From contig JBBINH010000011.1 in NCBI GenBank assembly GCA_037443945.1, forward strand, positions 1-64,000: DNA of 64,000 nt. The letters are read 5' to 3'. How positions within the stretch are numbered: the first letter of the stretch is position 1; every line of letters starts with the position of its first letter. Positions 50,277 through 57,816 of the stretch are shown in pieces. Source of the stretch: SSF26 sp037443945. GTDB taxonomy: Bacteria; Chloroflexota; Anaerolineae; J102. Both the position numbers and the translations under genes were made by a program. The notes beneath the pieces are model-generated. The model made no database searches and had not been told where the DNA came from. It saw only the letters and a program-made list of their open reading frames with translations.

Positions 50277-52072
50277 CGCGATTTTATCGCTCACCCTCTT
50301 TCTGGGTCACCCTGCTGCTGAGCGTGTTTGCCGTTGCGCCGCTCCTGCGACCGGGCTACTTCTGGGGTGCACACGACGCCCGCCATAACGTCTTCTTCGT
50401 CCTGCAATACAACCTGACCTGGGACGAAGGCATCCTCTTCCCGCGCTGGTCGCCCGATTGGGCTTTCGGCTACGGCTATCCCTTCTTCAACATCTACGCG
50501 CCCGGCGCCACCTTTCTGGCCACCCTGCTTTATCGCCTTTTGCCTCTCGGCTACGAGACCGCCGTGGAGGCGCTGTTCATCCTCAGCATTCTGCTCAGTG
50601 CCGGCAGTATGTGGAACTTCGTCCGTGAGAGCGGGGGTGAGGAAGCAGCCCTGGTGGCAGGGGTGGCGTGGGTTTATGTGCCCTATCACCTGGTAGATAT
50701 CTACGTGCGGGCGGCCATGGCCGAATCGCTGGCCCTGGCCGTCTTGCCCCTGGCCTTGTGGGGCGCACGGCGGACCGTTTTGCAACCCGGTCCCGGCGCC
50801 GTGGTGCTGCTGGCGCTGGGCTATGCCGCCGTACATCTTAGTTCCAACCTGGTGGCCTTGCTCTTTTCACCTCTCCTGGCAGCCTATATCGCCGTGCTGG
50901 CCTGGTCTCGTCTGCCTGCGGGCGTTTCGCAGCGCTCGCAGTTGACGGCCTGGCTACGAGCGCTGGGGAGACCCGCCCTGGGGTTGGGATTGGGTCTGGC
51001 GCTGGCGGCTTTTTTTGTCCTTCCCGCCCTGACCGAGGCTCGTTATGTCAATCAAGAGCAGTGGTTTGGCGGTTACTACGATTTCCATGACCATTTTGTC
51101 TATTTTGCTCAGCTTTTCGATCCCCGCTGGGGTTTTGGCATCAGTATCCCCGGCCCTGACGATGCCCTGAGTTATCAACTCGGCCTGGCCTTTCTGGTGC
51201 TGGCGGTCCTGGCGGCCCGCTACGGCCTGCAGCGAGACCATCCTCATCGCCTGGAGGTAGCCTTTTGGCTGGGTGTCCTGGTGGTCGGGGCCTGGCTGAC
51301 CACGGCCGCCGCCACCTGGGCCTGGGACCACGTGCCCCTGGTCGCGGCCGCCCAGTTCCCCTGGCGTTATCTGACCCTGGCGGCGCTGGCCCTGGCCATC
51401 CTGGCGCCGGTCGTGCTCACGGCCCAACGACAGAGGCCAGGACCGCTCTGGCCGGAGGCCTTGCTGCTGGCCGGCCTGCTCATCCTCAACAGCGCTCCCT
51501 ATCTGCGGGTCGAAGTCATTCCGCCGCCGCCGGGAGGGGCCACTCTGGCCGGTCTGATGGAGTTCGAGCGCAGCGCCGATGAGATGACCGGTATGACGAT
51601 CACGGCCCAGGCCATTCCCACCTGGTCGCCCCTGGCCGATCTGCATATGGCCGGCCAACCCATCACAACCCAGGTGGACTACAGCCGCGTGCCCCAAAAC
51701 GAGGTTCTGGCCGTCCATGCCCGCGAGCATGCGGTCACGCGCGAGGTGGTATGGGTGCATGCCGGCCGCGACGGGCTGCGCGTGCCCTTCTTGCGCCAGT
51801 GGTATCCCGGCTGGACGGCAAGCCTTTTCGACCCCGAAACCGGCGCCTTGCGGGCGCGCTTTGCCCTCACGCCCGACCACACCTATCCGCCCTACGGTCT
51901 GATCGAGGTGCCCGTGCCGCCGGGCGAGCACATTCTGGAGCTGCGCTTCGAGGATACGCCCGTGCGTCGTCTGGGAGAAGGCATCTCGCTGTTGAGCGTA
52001 CTCGTCCTGGCCGCCCTGCTGCTCAGGGCACGGCGGCGTCGACCTTTGGGTCTTTCCGGTCCTGCTCGTTGA
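50273..52072 (+). CDS. Large membrane protein of the PTPS-related/glycosyltransferase-C-like group
   Basis: A 599-residue protein with 12 or so TM segments. The N-terminal loop GYFWGAHDARHNVFFVLQYN followed by FPRWSPDWAFGYGYPFFNIY is characteristic of the family annotated as 6-pyruvoyl-tetrahydropterin-synthase related membrane proteins (Pfam PTPS_related), which resemble GT-C enzymes. The Asp-rich first loop would be the catalytic candidate. A soluble C-terminal domain with RQWYPGWTASLFDPETG and GEHILELRFEDTPVRR follows. Substrate unknown. Confidence 0.8.
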   Translation: MTRFYRSPSFWVTLLLSVFAVAPLLRPGYFWGAHDARHNVFFVLQYNLTWDEGILFPRWSPDWAFGYGYPFFNIYAPGATFLATLLYRLLPLGYETAVEALFILSILLSAGSMWNFVRESGGEEAALVAGVAWVYVPYHLVDIYVRAAMAESLALAVLPLALWGARRTVLQPGPGAVVLLALGYAAVHLSSNLVALLFSPLLAAYIAVLAWSRLPAGVSQRSQLTAWLRALGRPALGLGLGLALAAFFVLPALTEARYVNQEQWFGGYYDFHDHFVYFAQLFDPRWGFGISIPGPDDALSYQLGLAFLVLAVLAARYGLQRDHPHRLEVAFWLGVLVVGAWLTTAAATWAWDHVPLVAAAQFPWRYLTLAALALAILAPVVLTAQRQRPGPLWPEALLLAGLLILNSAPYLRVEVIPPPPGGATLAGLMEFERSADEMTGMTITAQAIPTWSPLADLHMAGQPITTQVDYSRVPQNEVLAVHAREHAVTREVVWVHAGRDGLRVPFLRQWYPGWTASLFDPETGALRARFALTPDHTYPPYGLIEVPVPPGEHILELRFEDTPVRRLGEGISLLSVLVLAALLLRARRRRPLGLSGPAR

Positions 52073-52074
52073 CC

Positions 52075-53850
52075 ATGTCCGGTCGTTCTCGCCTTCTCGG
52101 CTCTCCGCTTCTGCTCCTGCTGCTCCTTTCTGTGTTCGGTTGGGCGCCGCTGCTCGACCGGGGTTACTTTCTGCAGGCCCATGATGCTGCCCATAGCCTG
52201 TTCTGGCTGGTGCAGTTCGATCAGGGCATTCGCGATGGCTTCCTGTGGCCCCGCTGGGCCGCCGATCATGTCCTCGGCTACGGCTATCCGCTTTTCACCT
52301 TCTATGCGCCCCTGGCCTTCTACATCGCCGAGCTCTTTCACCTTCTGGGTGCGAGCATCGGCACGGCCATCAAACTGACCTGGGGCTTGGCCTTTGTCCT
52401 GGCCGGGGTGACCATGTACCGCTTGGCCGCCCGTCTGTGGGACGAGACGGCCGGCCTGATCGCCGGCTTGCTCTACCTCTATGCGCCCTATCATCTGGTC
52501 AATCTGTACGTGCGGGCGGCCCTGGCCGAATTCGTGGCCATGGCCCTTTTCCCCTGGGTTCTCCATGCCTTTTGGGATGTGTTGACCCTGGGCGGGCGGC
52601 GACGGGTGGCCTGGGCGGGCCTGAGTCTGGGGCTGACCCTGCTGACCCATAGTGTGACCTTGCTGGTGTTTCCGCCGTTTCTGGTGTTGCTCATCCTCTA
52701 CTGGCTGGCGACCGCAGATCAGCACCGCCGAAAGCAGGCCTTTCGCGAGATCATCCTGGCCGGTCTTCTGGCCGGTGGGCTGGCGACCATCTTTCTCCTT
52801 CCTGCCCTGGCCGAAAGCGGTTACATCGTCCAAACCCAATGGCTTCCGGAGACCTATCGCTACGAGCGCCAGTTTGTCTACTTTTTCCAGCTTTTCGACC
52901 CGACGTGGGGCTTCGGCCATGCCTTACCCGGTGCGGACGACGGCATGAGTCAGCAAATCGGGCTGTGGCTGTTCGTTCTGGGGCTGGCGGCGCTGCCGCT
53001 GTTGGCACGACGCCGGATCGAACATGGCCGGGTTTTGTGGGGCTTTGCCGCAGCCGCGCTGATGGCCATCTTGGGCACGTTGGCCATCAGCCGGCCGGTG
53101 TGGGAGGCTTTGCCGCCCCTGATGCTGATTCAGTTCCCCTTTCGTCTGCTGGGCATGGTCACCCTTTTTCTGGCCCTGAGCGCAGGCGGCGCGACCGCCA
53201 TCCTGCTGGAGTCAACATCATCCCGGCAATCGGTTCTGGTGGTCCTGGGCCTGGCTATCGTTCTGGCCTCGTATCCCTATACCCGGCCTCAACACACACC
53301 CCTCGGCGAACGTCAGCAAAGCCCGGTAGCCGTCATCGATTTCGAGCTGGCCTATCCCGATATGCGTGGGAGCACGGCCTTCGCCGCCGGTCCGCCCACA
53401 GTTACCCCTAAACTGGCCGCCTATCTGGCCGGCGAGCCGTTGCCGTTGGCCGGTATCATCGCCGGTGAAGGCGAGGTGGTGTCTGTGCGTCACGGTGGGG
53501 GTTCCGAGCAGGTGCTTGTGCGGGCCGCCACCCCGGTGACGGTGCAGTTCTACACCTACTGGTATCCGGGCTGGCGCGCCACCGTCAACGGTCGGCCGGT
53601 CCCGATCCGGGCAGAAGGGCCTGATGCCCTCATTACTCTGGACCTGCCCGCAGGCGAACACGAAGTGAGCATCCGTTTTGTCAATACGCCCCTGCGCACA
53701 TTGGCGGCGGTCATTTCGGTCGGCAGCTTGTTGGTTATCCTGGTCCTGTTGAGCGGTGTCGGGATGCGACGAGGCAACGGGGATAGGCCGAACCCGTCCG
53801 CTCATCGGGCTTGGCGATTTCGTGGCTTTGACCGTACCATTGTCGCGTGA
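52075..53850 (+). CDS. Paralogue of the preceding large membrane protein
   Basis: A 591-residue protein with the same layout: GYFLQAHDAAHSLFWLVQFD, WPRWAADHVLGYGYPLFTFY, a PYHLVNLYVRAALAEF helix matching PYHLVDIYVRAAMAES in its neighbour, and a C-terminal YWYPGWRATVNGRPVP domain with GEHEVSIRFVNTPLR. It arose by tandem duplication. ATG 52075 follows the previous stop by 2 nt; the longer frame to 51751 overlaps the upstream gene. Its stop overlaps the LysM gene (GTGA). Confidence 0.8.
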   Translation: MSGRSRLLGSPLLLLLLLSVFGWAPLLDRGYFLQAHDAAHSLFWLVQFDQGIRDGFLWPRWAADHVLGYGYPLFTFYAPLAFYIAELFHLLGASIGTAIKLTWGLAFVLAGVTMYRLAARLWDETAGLIAGLLYLYAPYHLVNLYVRAALAEFVAMALFPWVLHAFWDVLTLGGRRRVAWAGLSLGLTLLTHSVTLLVFPPFLVLLILYWLATADQHRRKQAFREIILAGLLAGGLATIFLLPALAESGYIVQTQWLPETYRYERQFVYFFQLFDPTWGFGHALPGADDGMSQQIGLWLFVLGLAALPLLARRRIEHGRVLWGFAAAALMAILGTLAISRPVWEALPPLMLIQFPFRLLGMVTLFLALSAGGATAILLESTSSRQSVLVVLGLAIVLASYPYTRPQHTPLGERQQSPVAVIDFELAYPDMRGSTAFAAGPPTVTPKLAAYLAGEPLPLAGIIAGEGEVVSVRHGGGSEQVLVRAATPVTVQFYTYWYPGWRATVNGRPVPIRAEGPDALITLDLPAGEHEVSIRFVNTPLRTLAAVISVGSLLVILVLLSGVGMRRGNGDRPNPSAHRAWRFRGFDRTIVA

Positions 53851-54884
53851 GTCCGTCCAAGCCTTTCGTCCCGCGTTACTGTCCCTATTGCGGCACCCGC
53901 GTCAGCCATGCCGCCGCCGATTGTTTTTTCTGCGGCCGGCGCTTCGACGAACGCCACCGGCGTTGGCGTATCCCGTTTGCCGATGTGGTCTTGCTCCTGG
54001 GCATTGCTTTTGTCCTGTTCACCTGGTGGCGCTGGGATGCCGACCGTCGGGTCCTGGCCTTGACGCCTACCCCCTCCCCTCGACCCTCGCCCACGCCTAC
54101 CTTCACGGCCACGCCTACGCCCATTCCCCCGCCTACGGCTACGCCTACACCTACGCCCATACCGGCTCCCATCACCCATACGGTGGCGTCGGGCGACACC
54201 TTCTACGGTATTGCCGGCACCTACGGCATTAGCCTCGAGCAGCTCCTGGCGGCCAATAACCTGAGCGTCGACGCCGTCTTGCGCATCGGACAGGTCCTGC
54301 TCATCCCCCCCACGCCCACGGTGCAGCCTACCGTTGCCGGCAATGCCCCTCTCCGAGCCGGCCAGGGCGACACCATGAACTACTTGGTCAAACCGGGCGA
54401 TACGCTGGCCAGCATTGCCGCAGCCCATGAGGTCAAAATCGCCACGCTTTTGGCCCATAACGACATTGCCGATCCCAACAACCTGATCCCCGGCACGGTC
54501 CTGGTCATCGTCAAGGAGAAGCAGCCGGTCGCGGCGCAGCTTTTGCCGACTCCGGTCTTTCCGGCGCCGCTACCGGTGGCGCCTGCCGACGGCAGCGAGA
54601 TCGCCGATGCTAGCGGTCCGGTGCTGCGCTGGGTGGCCGTGGGGCTGTTGCCAGAAGATGCGTTCTATCGCGTCCAACTGGCCTATGCCGATCCGAATTT
54701 GCCCCTTCTCGAGCCCATTCTCACCCGCATTCCTTCCCTGACTCTCGACCCGGCCTGGCGCCCCCCCGATGAGGCGGCTTCGGCCGAAATGGTGTGGTGG
54801 GTCGGCGTGGTGCGCCGACAGAACAACGGCAAACTCTTTCCCCTCAGCCCCAGCGGACCGGTGCGCCGTTTTAGTTGGCACTAA
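53847..54884 (+). CDS. Zinc-ribbon / single-TM / double-LysM protein
   Basis: A 345-residue protein with an unusual order. An N-terminal zinc ribbon (YCPYCGTRVSHAAADCFFCG) comes first, then one TM helix (VVLLLGIAFVLFTWWRW), a Thr-Pro-rich linker, LysM 1 (HTVASGDTFYGIAGTYGISL to RIGQVLLIPP), LysM 2 (YLVKPGDTLASIAAAHEVKI to IPGTVLVIV), and a C-terminal beta domain with FYRVQLAYAD. The LysM part should sit outside and bind peptidoglycan or other glycan, with the zinc ribbon in the cytosol. GTG start coupled to the upstream gene. Its last 14 nt overlap the convergent mtaB. Confidence 0.88.
   Translation: MSPSKPFVPRYCPYCGTRVSHAAADCFFCGRRFDERHRRWRIPFADVVLLLGIAFVLFTWWRWDADRRVLALTPTPSPRPSPTPTFTATPTPIPPPTATPTPTPIPAPITHTVASGDTFYGIAGTYGISLEQLLAANNLSVDAVLRIGQVLLIPPTPTVQPTVAGNAPLRAGQGDTMNYLVKPGDTLASIAAAHEVKIATLLAHNDIADPNNLIPGTVLVIVKEKQPVAAQLLPTPVFPAPLPVAPADGSEIADASGPVLRWVAVGLLPEDAFYRVQLAYADPNLPLLEPILTRIPSLTLDPAWRPPDEAASAEMVWWVGVVRRQNNGKLFPLSPSGPVRRFSWH
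54062..54174 (+). repeat. Low-complexity Thr-Pro linker coding repeat
   Basis: Imperfect repeats of CCTACGCC/CCCACGCC encode a TPTP-type spacer between the TM helix and LysM domains. Similar Pro/Thr/Ala spacers occur after the lipobox of the inositol-binding protein. Confidence 0.7.
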
Positions 54885-56199
54885 ATGCGTCCGGAGGAAG
54901 CTCCGCCACCAGGCGGTCGGCCGGATCGCCGCTCAAGGCGACGATGGGAGCAGCCGTAATACGGTTTTCCAGGTCGATTCCATCGGGTACGACGACCTCG
55001 GTGCGCAGGTAGTTATCGGTATAACCCCACCAGCGACGGCGACCGTCGGCGAGGGGCTCGCCGTGGCCTTCCCACAAGACGGGCCGTACCTGACCGAGAT
55101 GGCGGGCAAGATGGTCGGTCTTCATCCGCGCGGCCAGCGCCTGGAGCTCGCGGCTGCGCCGACGTTTGACCTCGGCCGGGACCTGTTCGCGCATGCGTGC
55201 GGCTGCCGTGCCCACCCGCGGGGAAAAGGGGAAGATGTGGATGTGGCCGAAGCCGATTTGCTCGACAAAGGCCAGGGTCGCCGTCCATTCGGCCTCGGTT
55301 TCGCCGGGAAAGCCGACGATGATGTCGGTCGTCAGGGTCAGATCGGGGATCGCGGCGCGGGCGGCGGCCACGAGCCGGGCGTAGACGGCGGTGGTGCAAC
55401 GGCGGGCCATGCGCCGCAGTGTGCTATCGCAGCCGCTCTGCAAGGGCAGATGAAGATGGGGCATTAGCCGTGGATTTTGCCACAGTACCCAGAAATCCGG
55501 CGGCAGATTCCAGGGTTCTAGCGAGGACAGACGGAGCCGGGGGATGTCGGTATCGGCCAGGATGGCCCGGACCAGGTCAAACAACGAGACCCCCAAATCG
55601 CTGCCATAGCCGCCGAGATGCACCCCCGTAAGCACGGCTTCCTGATAGCCTGCGGCATGCAGTGCCCCGATCTCGGCGACAACGTCGGCGATGGGACGGC
55701 TGCGTTCTTCGCCGCGGGCCACGGTGACGATGCAAAAGGTACAGCGGTGTCGGCACCCGTCCTGAACTTTGACAAAAGCACGGGTGCGGGCGCCCGGCCA
55801 ACCGGCGGCATAGACATGCACGGCATCGGGTTCGGTAGCCAAGACGGGCATGGTTCCGGGCTCGAGCCGGTCCAGGACCAGTTCGACCAGGCGATCCTTA
55901 TCGCGATTGCCGATGACCAGATCCACCCCCTCCAGCGCGGCCACGATAGCCGGTTCGAGTTCGGCATAGCAGCCGGTCACGACCAGTCGGGCCGAGGGAT
56001 TCCGGCGGTGCAGACGGTAGAGAAGCTGCCGCGATTTGGCAGCGGCCTCGACCGTCACCGCACAGGTGTTGAGCACGATGAGCTCGGCCTCCTGCGGATC
56101 GGCCGTCAGGCGCTGACCGGCCGCCTGGAAGCGCCGGGCCCAGGTCGCCAGCTCGGCTTCGTTAAGACGACAACCAAGGGAGGTCAGGTAGATAGCCAT
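54871..56199 (-). CDS. mtaB: tRNA t6A37 methylthiotransferase MtaB
   Basis: Radical-SAM enzyme (442 aa) converting t6A37 to ms2t6A in tRNA. An N-terminal UPF0004 domain (YLTSLGCRLNEAELATWARR, VLNTCAVTVEAAAKSRQ, VVTGCYAEL) supplies three Cys for the auxiliary cluster. The radical-SAM motif is VQDGCRHRCTFCIVTVARGE (CxxxCxxC). A TRAM-like C-terminus includes VLWEGHGEPLADG and WWGYTDNYLRTEV. The NE motif after the first Cys and overall length indicate MtaB rather than MiaB. ATG 56199 matches the family start. Confidence 0.93.
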   Translation of the reverse strand: MAIYLTSLGCRLNEAELATWARRFQAAGQRLTADPQEAELIVLNTCAVTVEAAAKSRQLLYRLHRRNPSARLVVTGCYAELEPAIVAALEGVDLVIGNRDKDRLVELVLDRLEPGTMPVLATEPDAVHVYAAGWPGARTRAFVKVQDGCRHRCTFCIVTVARGEERSRPIADVVAEIGALHAAGYQEAVLTGVHLGGYGSDLGVSLFDLVRAILADTDIPRLRLSSLEPWNLPPDFWVLWQNPRLMPHLHLPLQSGCDSTLRRMARRCTTAVYARLVAAARAAIPDLTLTTDIIVGFPGETEAEWTATLAFVEQIGFGHIHIFPFSPRVGTAAARMREQVPAEVKRRRSRELQALAARMKTDHLARHLGQVRPVLWEGHGEPLADGRRRWWGYTDNYLRTEVVVPDGIDLENRITAAPIVALSGDPADRLVAELPPDAFSAN

Positions 56200-56229
56200 C
56201 GGATGCAACACGCCAAGCGAATCGTTTTC

Positions 56230-56259
56230 AGTGTAGCACACCGTCTGGTCTGCCTTCAA
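56230..56259 (-). promoter_or_regulatory. Putative promoter of mtaB
   Basis: TTGAAG (56254-56259), 18 nt with a TGC extended element, TACACT (56230-56235) on the complement. Confidence 0.55.
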
Positions 56260-56282
56260 CCCCGGATCGCACCCCGGCCGAC

Positions 56283-56311
56283 TTCGTCTTCCGGCTTCAA
56301 GCGGGTATACT
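56283..56311 (+). promoter_or_regulatory. Putative promoter of the ArsA-like gene
   Basis: TTCGTC (56283-56288), 17 nt, TATACT (56306-56311), about 35 nt before ATG 56347. Nearly back to back with the mtaB promoter. Confidence 0.5.
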
Positions 56312-56346
56312 CCAGTTCATCCCATCTGTCCGAGTGAGTCAGTCCT

Positions 56347-57534
56347 ATGCGTATCATCCTCTATACCGGCAAAGGCGGTGTCGGCAAAACGAGCATCAGC
56401 GCCGCCACGGCCATCCATTGTGCCGATCTGGGCTATCGCACCATTGTCGTTTCGACCGACCCCGCCCATTCCTTGGGCGACAGCTTCGACCGCCGCATCG
56501 GCCCCGAACCCATGGCCCTGGGCCCTAATTTGTGGGCGCAGGAAATCGACCTGTTGCACCAAATGGAGCGGCACTGGGGCAAGGTGCAGCAATACCTGGC
56601 GGCGCTGTTTTCCTGGCGCGGGATGGAGGGCCTGGTGGCTGAGGAGACCAGCGTCTTGCCCGGCATGGAAGAGCTGGCCAGTTTGCTCCAGATCGCCTAT
56701 CTGGCCGAATCGGGTCGGTATGACGTGGTCATCGTGGATATGGCTCCCACCGGTGCCACGCTGCAGTTGCTGGCCTTTCCGGAGATGGCCGCCTGGTATG
56801 TGGAAAAAATTTTCCCCGTCGAGCGCAAGGCCATGAAGGTGGCACGGCCGCTGATGAGGGCCGTCACCGACATGCCCCTGCCCGAAGAAGAGCTCTTCGA
56901 TGCCATCACCGAACTCGTCCATGACCTGCGCCGACTGGAACGGTTGGTCACCAATCCCGAGATCAGCACCGTGCGCCTGGTCTTGAACCCGGAAAAGATG
57001 GTGATCAAAGAGGCGCGACGGGCGTTCACCTATCTCAACCTCTACAATCTCTCCACGGATGCCATCATCAGCAACCGCCATATCCCGGCCGCTGTCACCG
57101 ACCCCTATTTCCGCTCCTGGAAGGAAATCCAAAGCCACTACAGCGAGGTGGTCGAGCAGTCTTTTAGTCCGCTGCCCATCTTCCAGGTGCCCCTGTTCGA
57201 CTGCGAGGTCGTCGGCGAAACCATGCTACGGCGGATGGCCCAGGCCACCTTTCAGGATAAAGACCCCACGGCCATCTTCTATCGCGGCAAGCCGCAGCAG
57301 GTGGTCAAAGATGGCAACGATTATCTTCTAGTGCTGCCGCTGCCGTTCGTGGACAAAAGCGAAGTTTCGCTCCATCGTGGGGTGTACGACGAGCTGATCG
57401 TGCGGATCGGCAACTGGAAGCGTCACATCAGCCTGCCGCAAACCCTTATCGGCCGTCCCATCGCCGGTGCCCGCTATCACGAGAACACCCTGGAAATCCG
57501 CTTCAAACCCCGCAGCAACGGCAACCGGGGTTAG
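56347..57534 (+). CDS. ArsA/Get3-family ATPase with C-terminal beta domain
   Basis: A 395-residue SIMIBI ATPase. The deviant Walker A loop YTGKGGVGKTSISA lies at residues 5-18; switch I STDPAHSLGDSFD and switch II VDMAPTGATLQLL follow. The A-loop region RLVLNPEKMVIKEARRA is conserved with ArsA. After about residue 315 a separate beta domain (YLLVLPLPFVDKSEVSLHRG, ELIVRIGNWKRHISLP) corresponds to the HSP20-like ArsA C-terminal domain of bacterial/cyanobacterial homologues. No arsenite metalloid-site Cys triad is evident, so arsenic export is doubtful; client targeting is possible. Confidence 0.9.
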   Translation: MRIILYTGKGGVGKTSISAATAIHCADLGYRTIVVSTDPAHSLGDSFDRRIGPEPMALGPNLWAQEIDLLHQMERHWGKVQQYLAALFSWRGMEGLVAEETSVLPGMEELASLLQIAYLAESGRYDVVIVDMAPTGATLQLLAFPEMAAWYVEKIFPVERKAMKVARPLMRAVTDMPLPEEELFDAITELVHDLRRLERLVTNPEISTVRLVLNPEKMVIKEARRAFTYLNLYNLSTDAIISNRHIPAAVTDPYFRSWKEIQSHYSEVVEQSFSPLPIFQVPLFDCEVVGETMLRRMAQATFQDKDPTAIFYRGKPQQVVKDGNDYLLVLPLPFVDKSEVSLHRGVYDELIVRIGNWKRHISLPQTLIGRPIAGARYHENTLEIRFKPRSNGNRG

Positions 57535-57552
57535 CCGGCCGACGCATCAGGC

Positions 57553-57816
57553 TCAGGCCGTCAATCCGGTCTGGTCCATCTCTTCGGGGGCCGGTTTGCG
57601 CCCTTCCGGTGCCCGTTGCCAGGCATCGCACCAGCGTGTAGCCGGCAGAGGCCGGTTGTGATAGGGCGAGGCCGGATTGCGGCAGAAGGCATGGAGACGG
57701 CTGACCTGACCATCGCCGCTGCTGCGAAACACCTCGCAAAAGGCACAACTGAAGCAATCGTGCCCCCGCAGGCGTAGCCAGGCGCGGCGCCAGCGCTTGA
57801 GGACGGATTTTGTCAT
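57553..57816 (-). CDS. Small Cys-rich protein coupled to pyruvate kinase
   Basis: An 87-residue basic protein with six Cys: CFSCAFCEVF (C21, C24, C27), later HAFCRNP and RWCDAWQRAP. The spacing suggests a zinc or Fe-S site. The stretch CRNPASPYHNRPLPATRWCD looks conserved-motif-like, but no family name can be assigned. Its ATG overlaps the pyruvate kinase stop (ATGA), supporting real translation. Convergent with the ArsA-like gene. Confidence 0.65.
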   Translation of the reverse strand: MTKSVLKRWRRAWLRLRGHDCFSCAFCEVFRSSGDGQVSRLHAFCRNPASPYHNRPLPATRWCDAWQRAPEGRKPAPEEMDQTGLTA

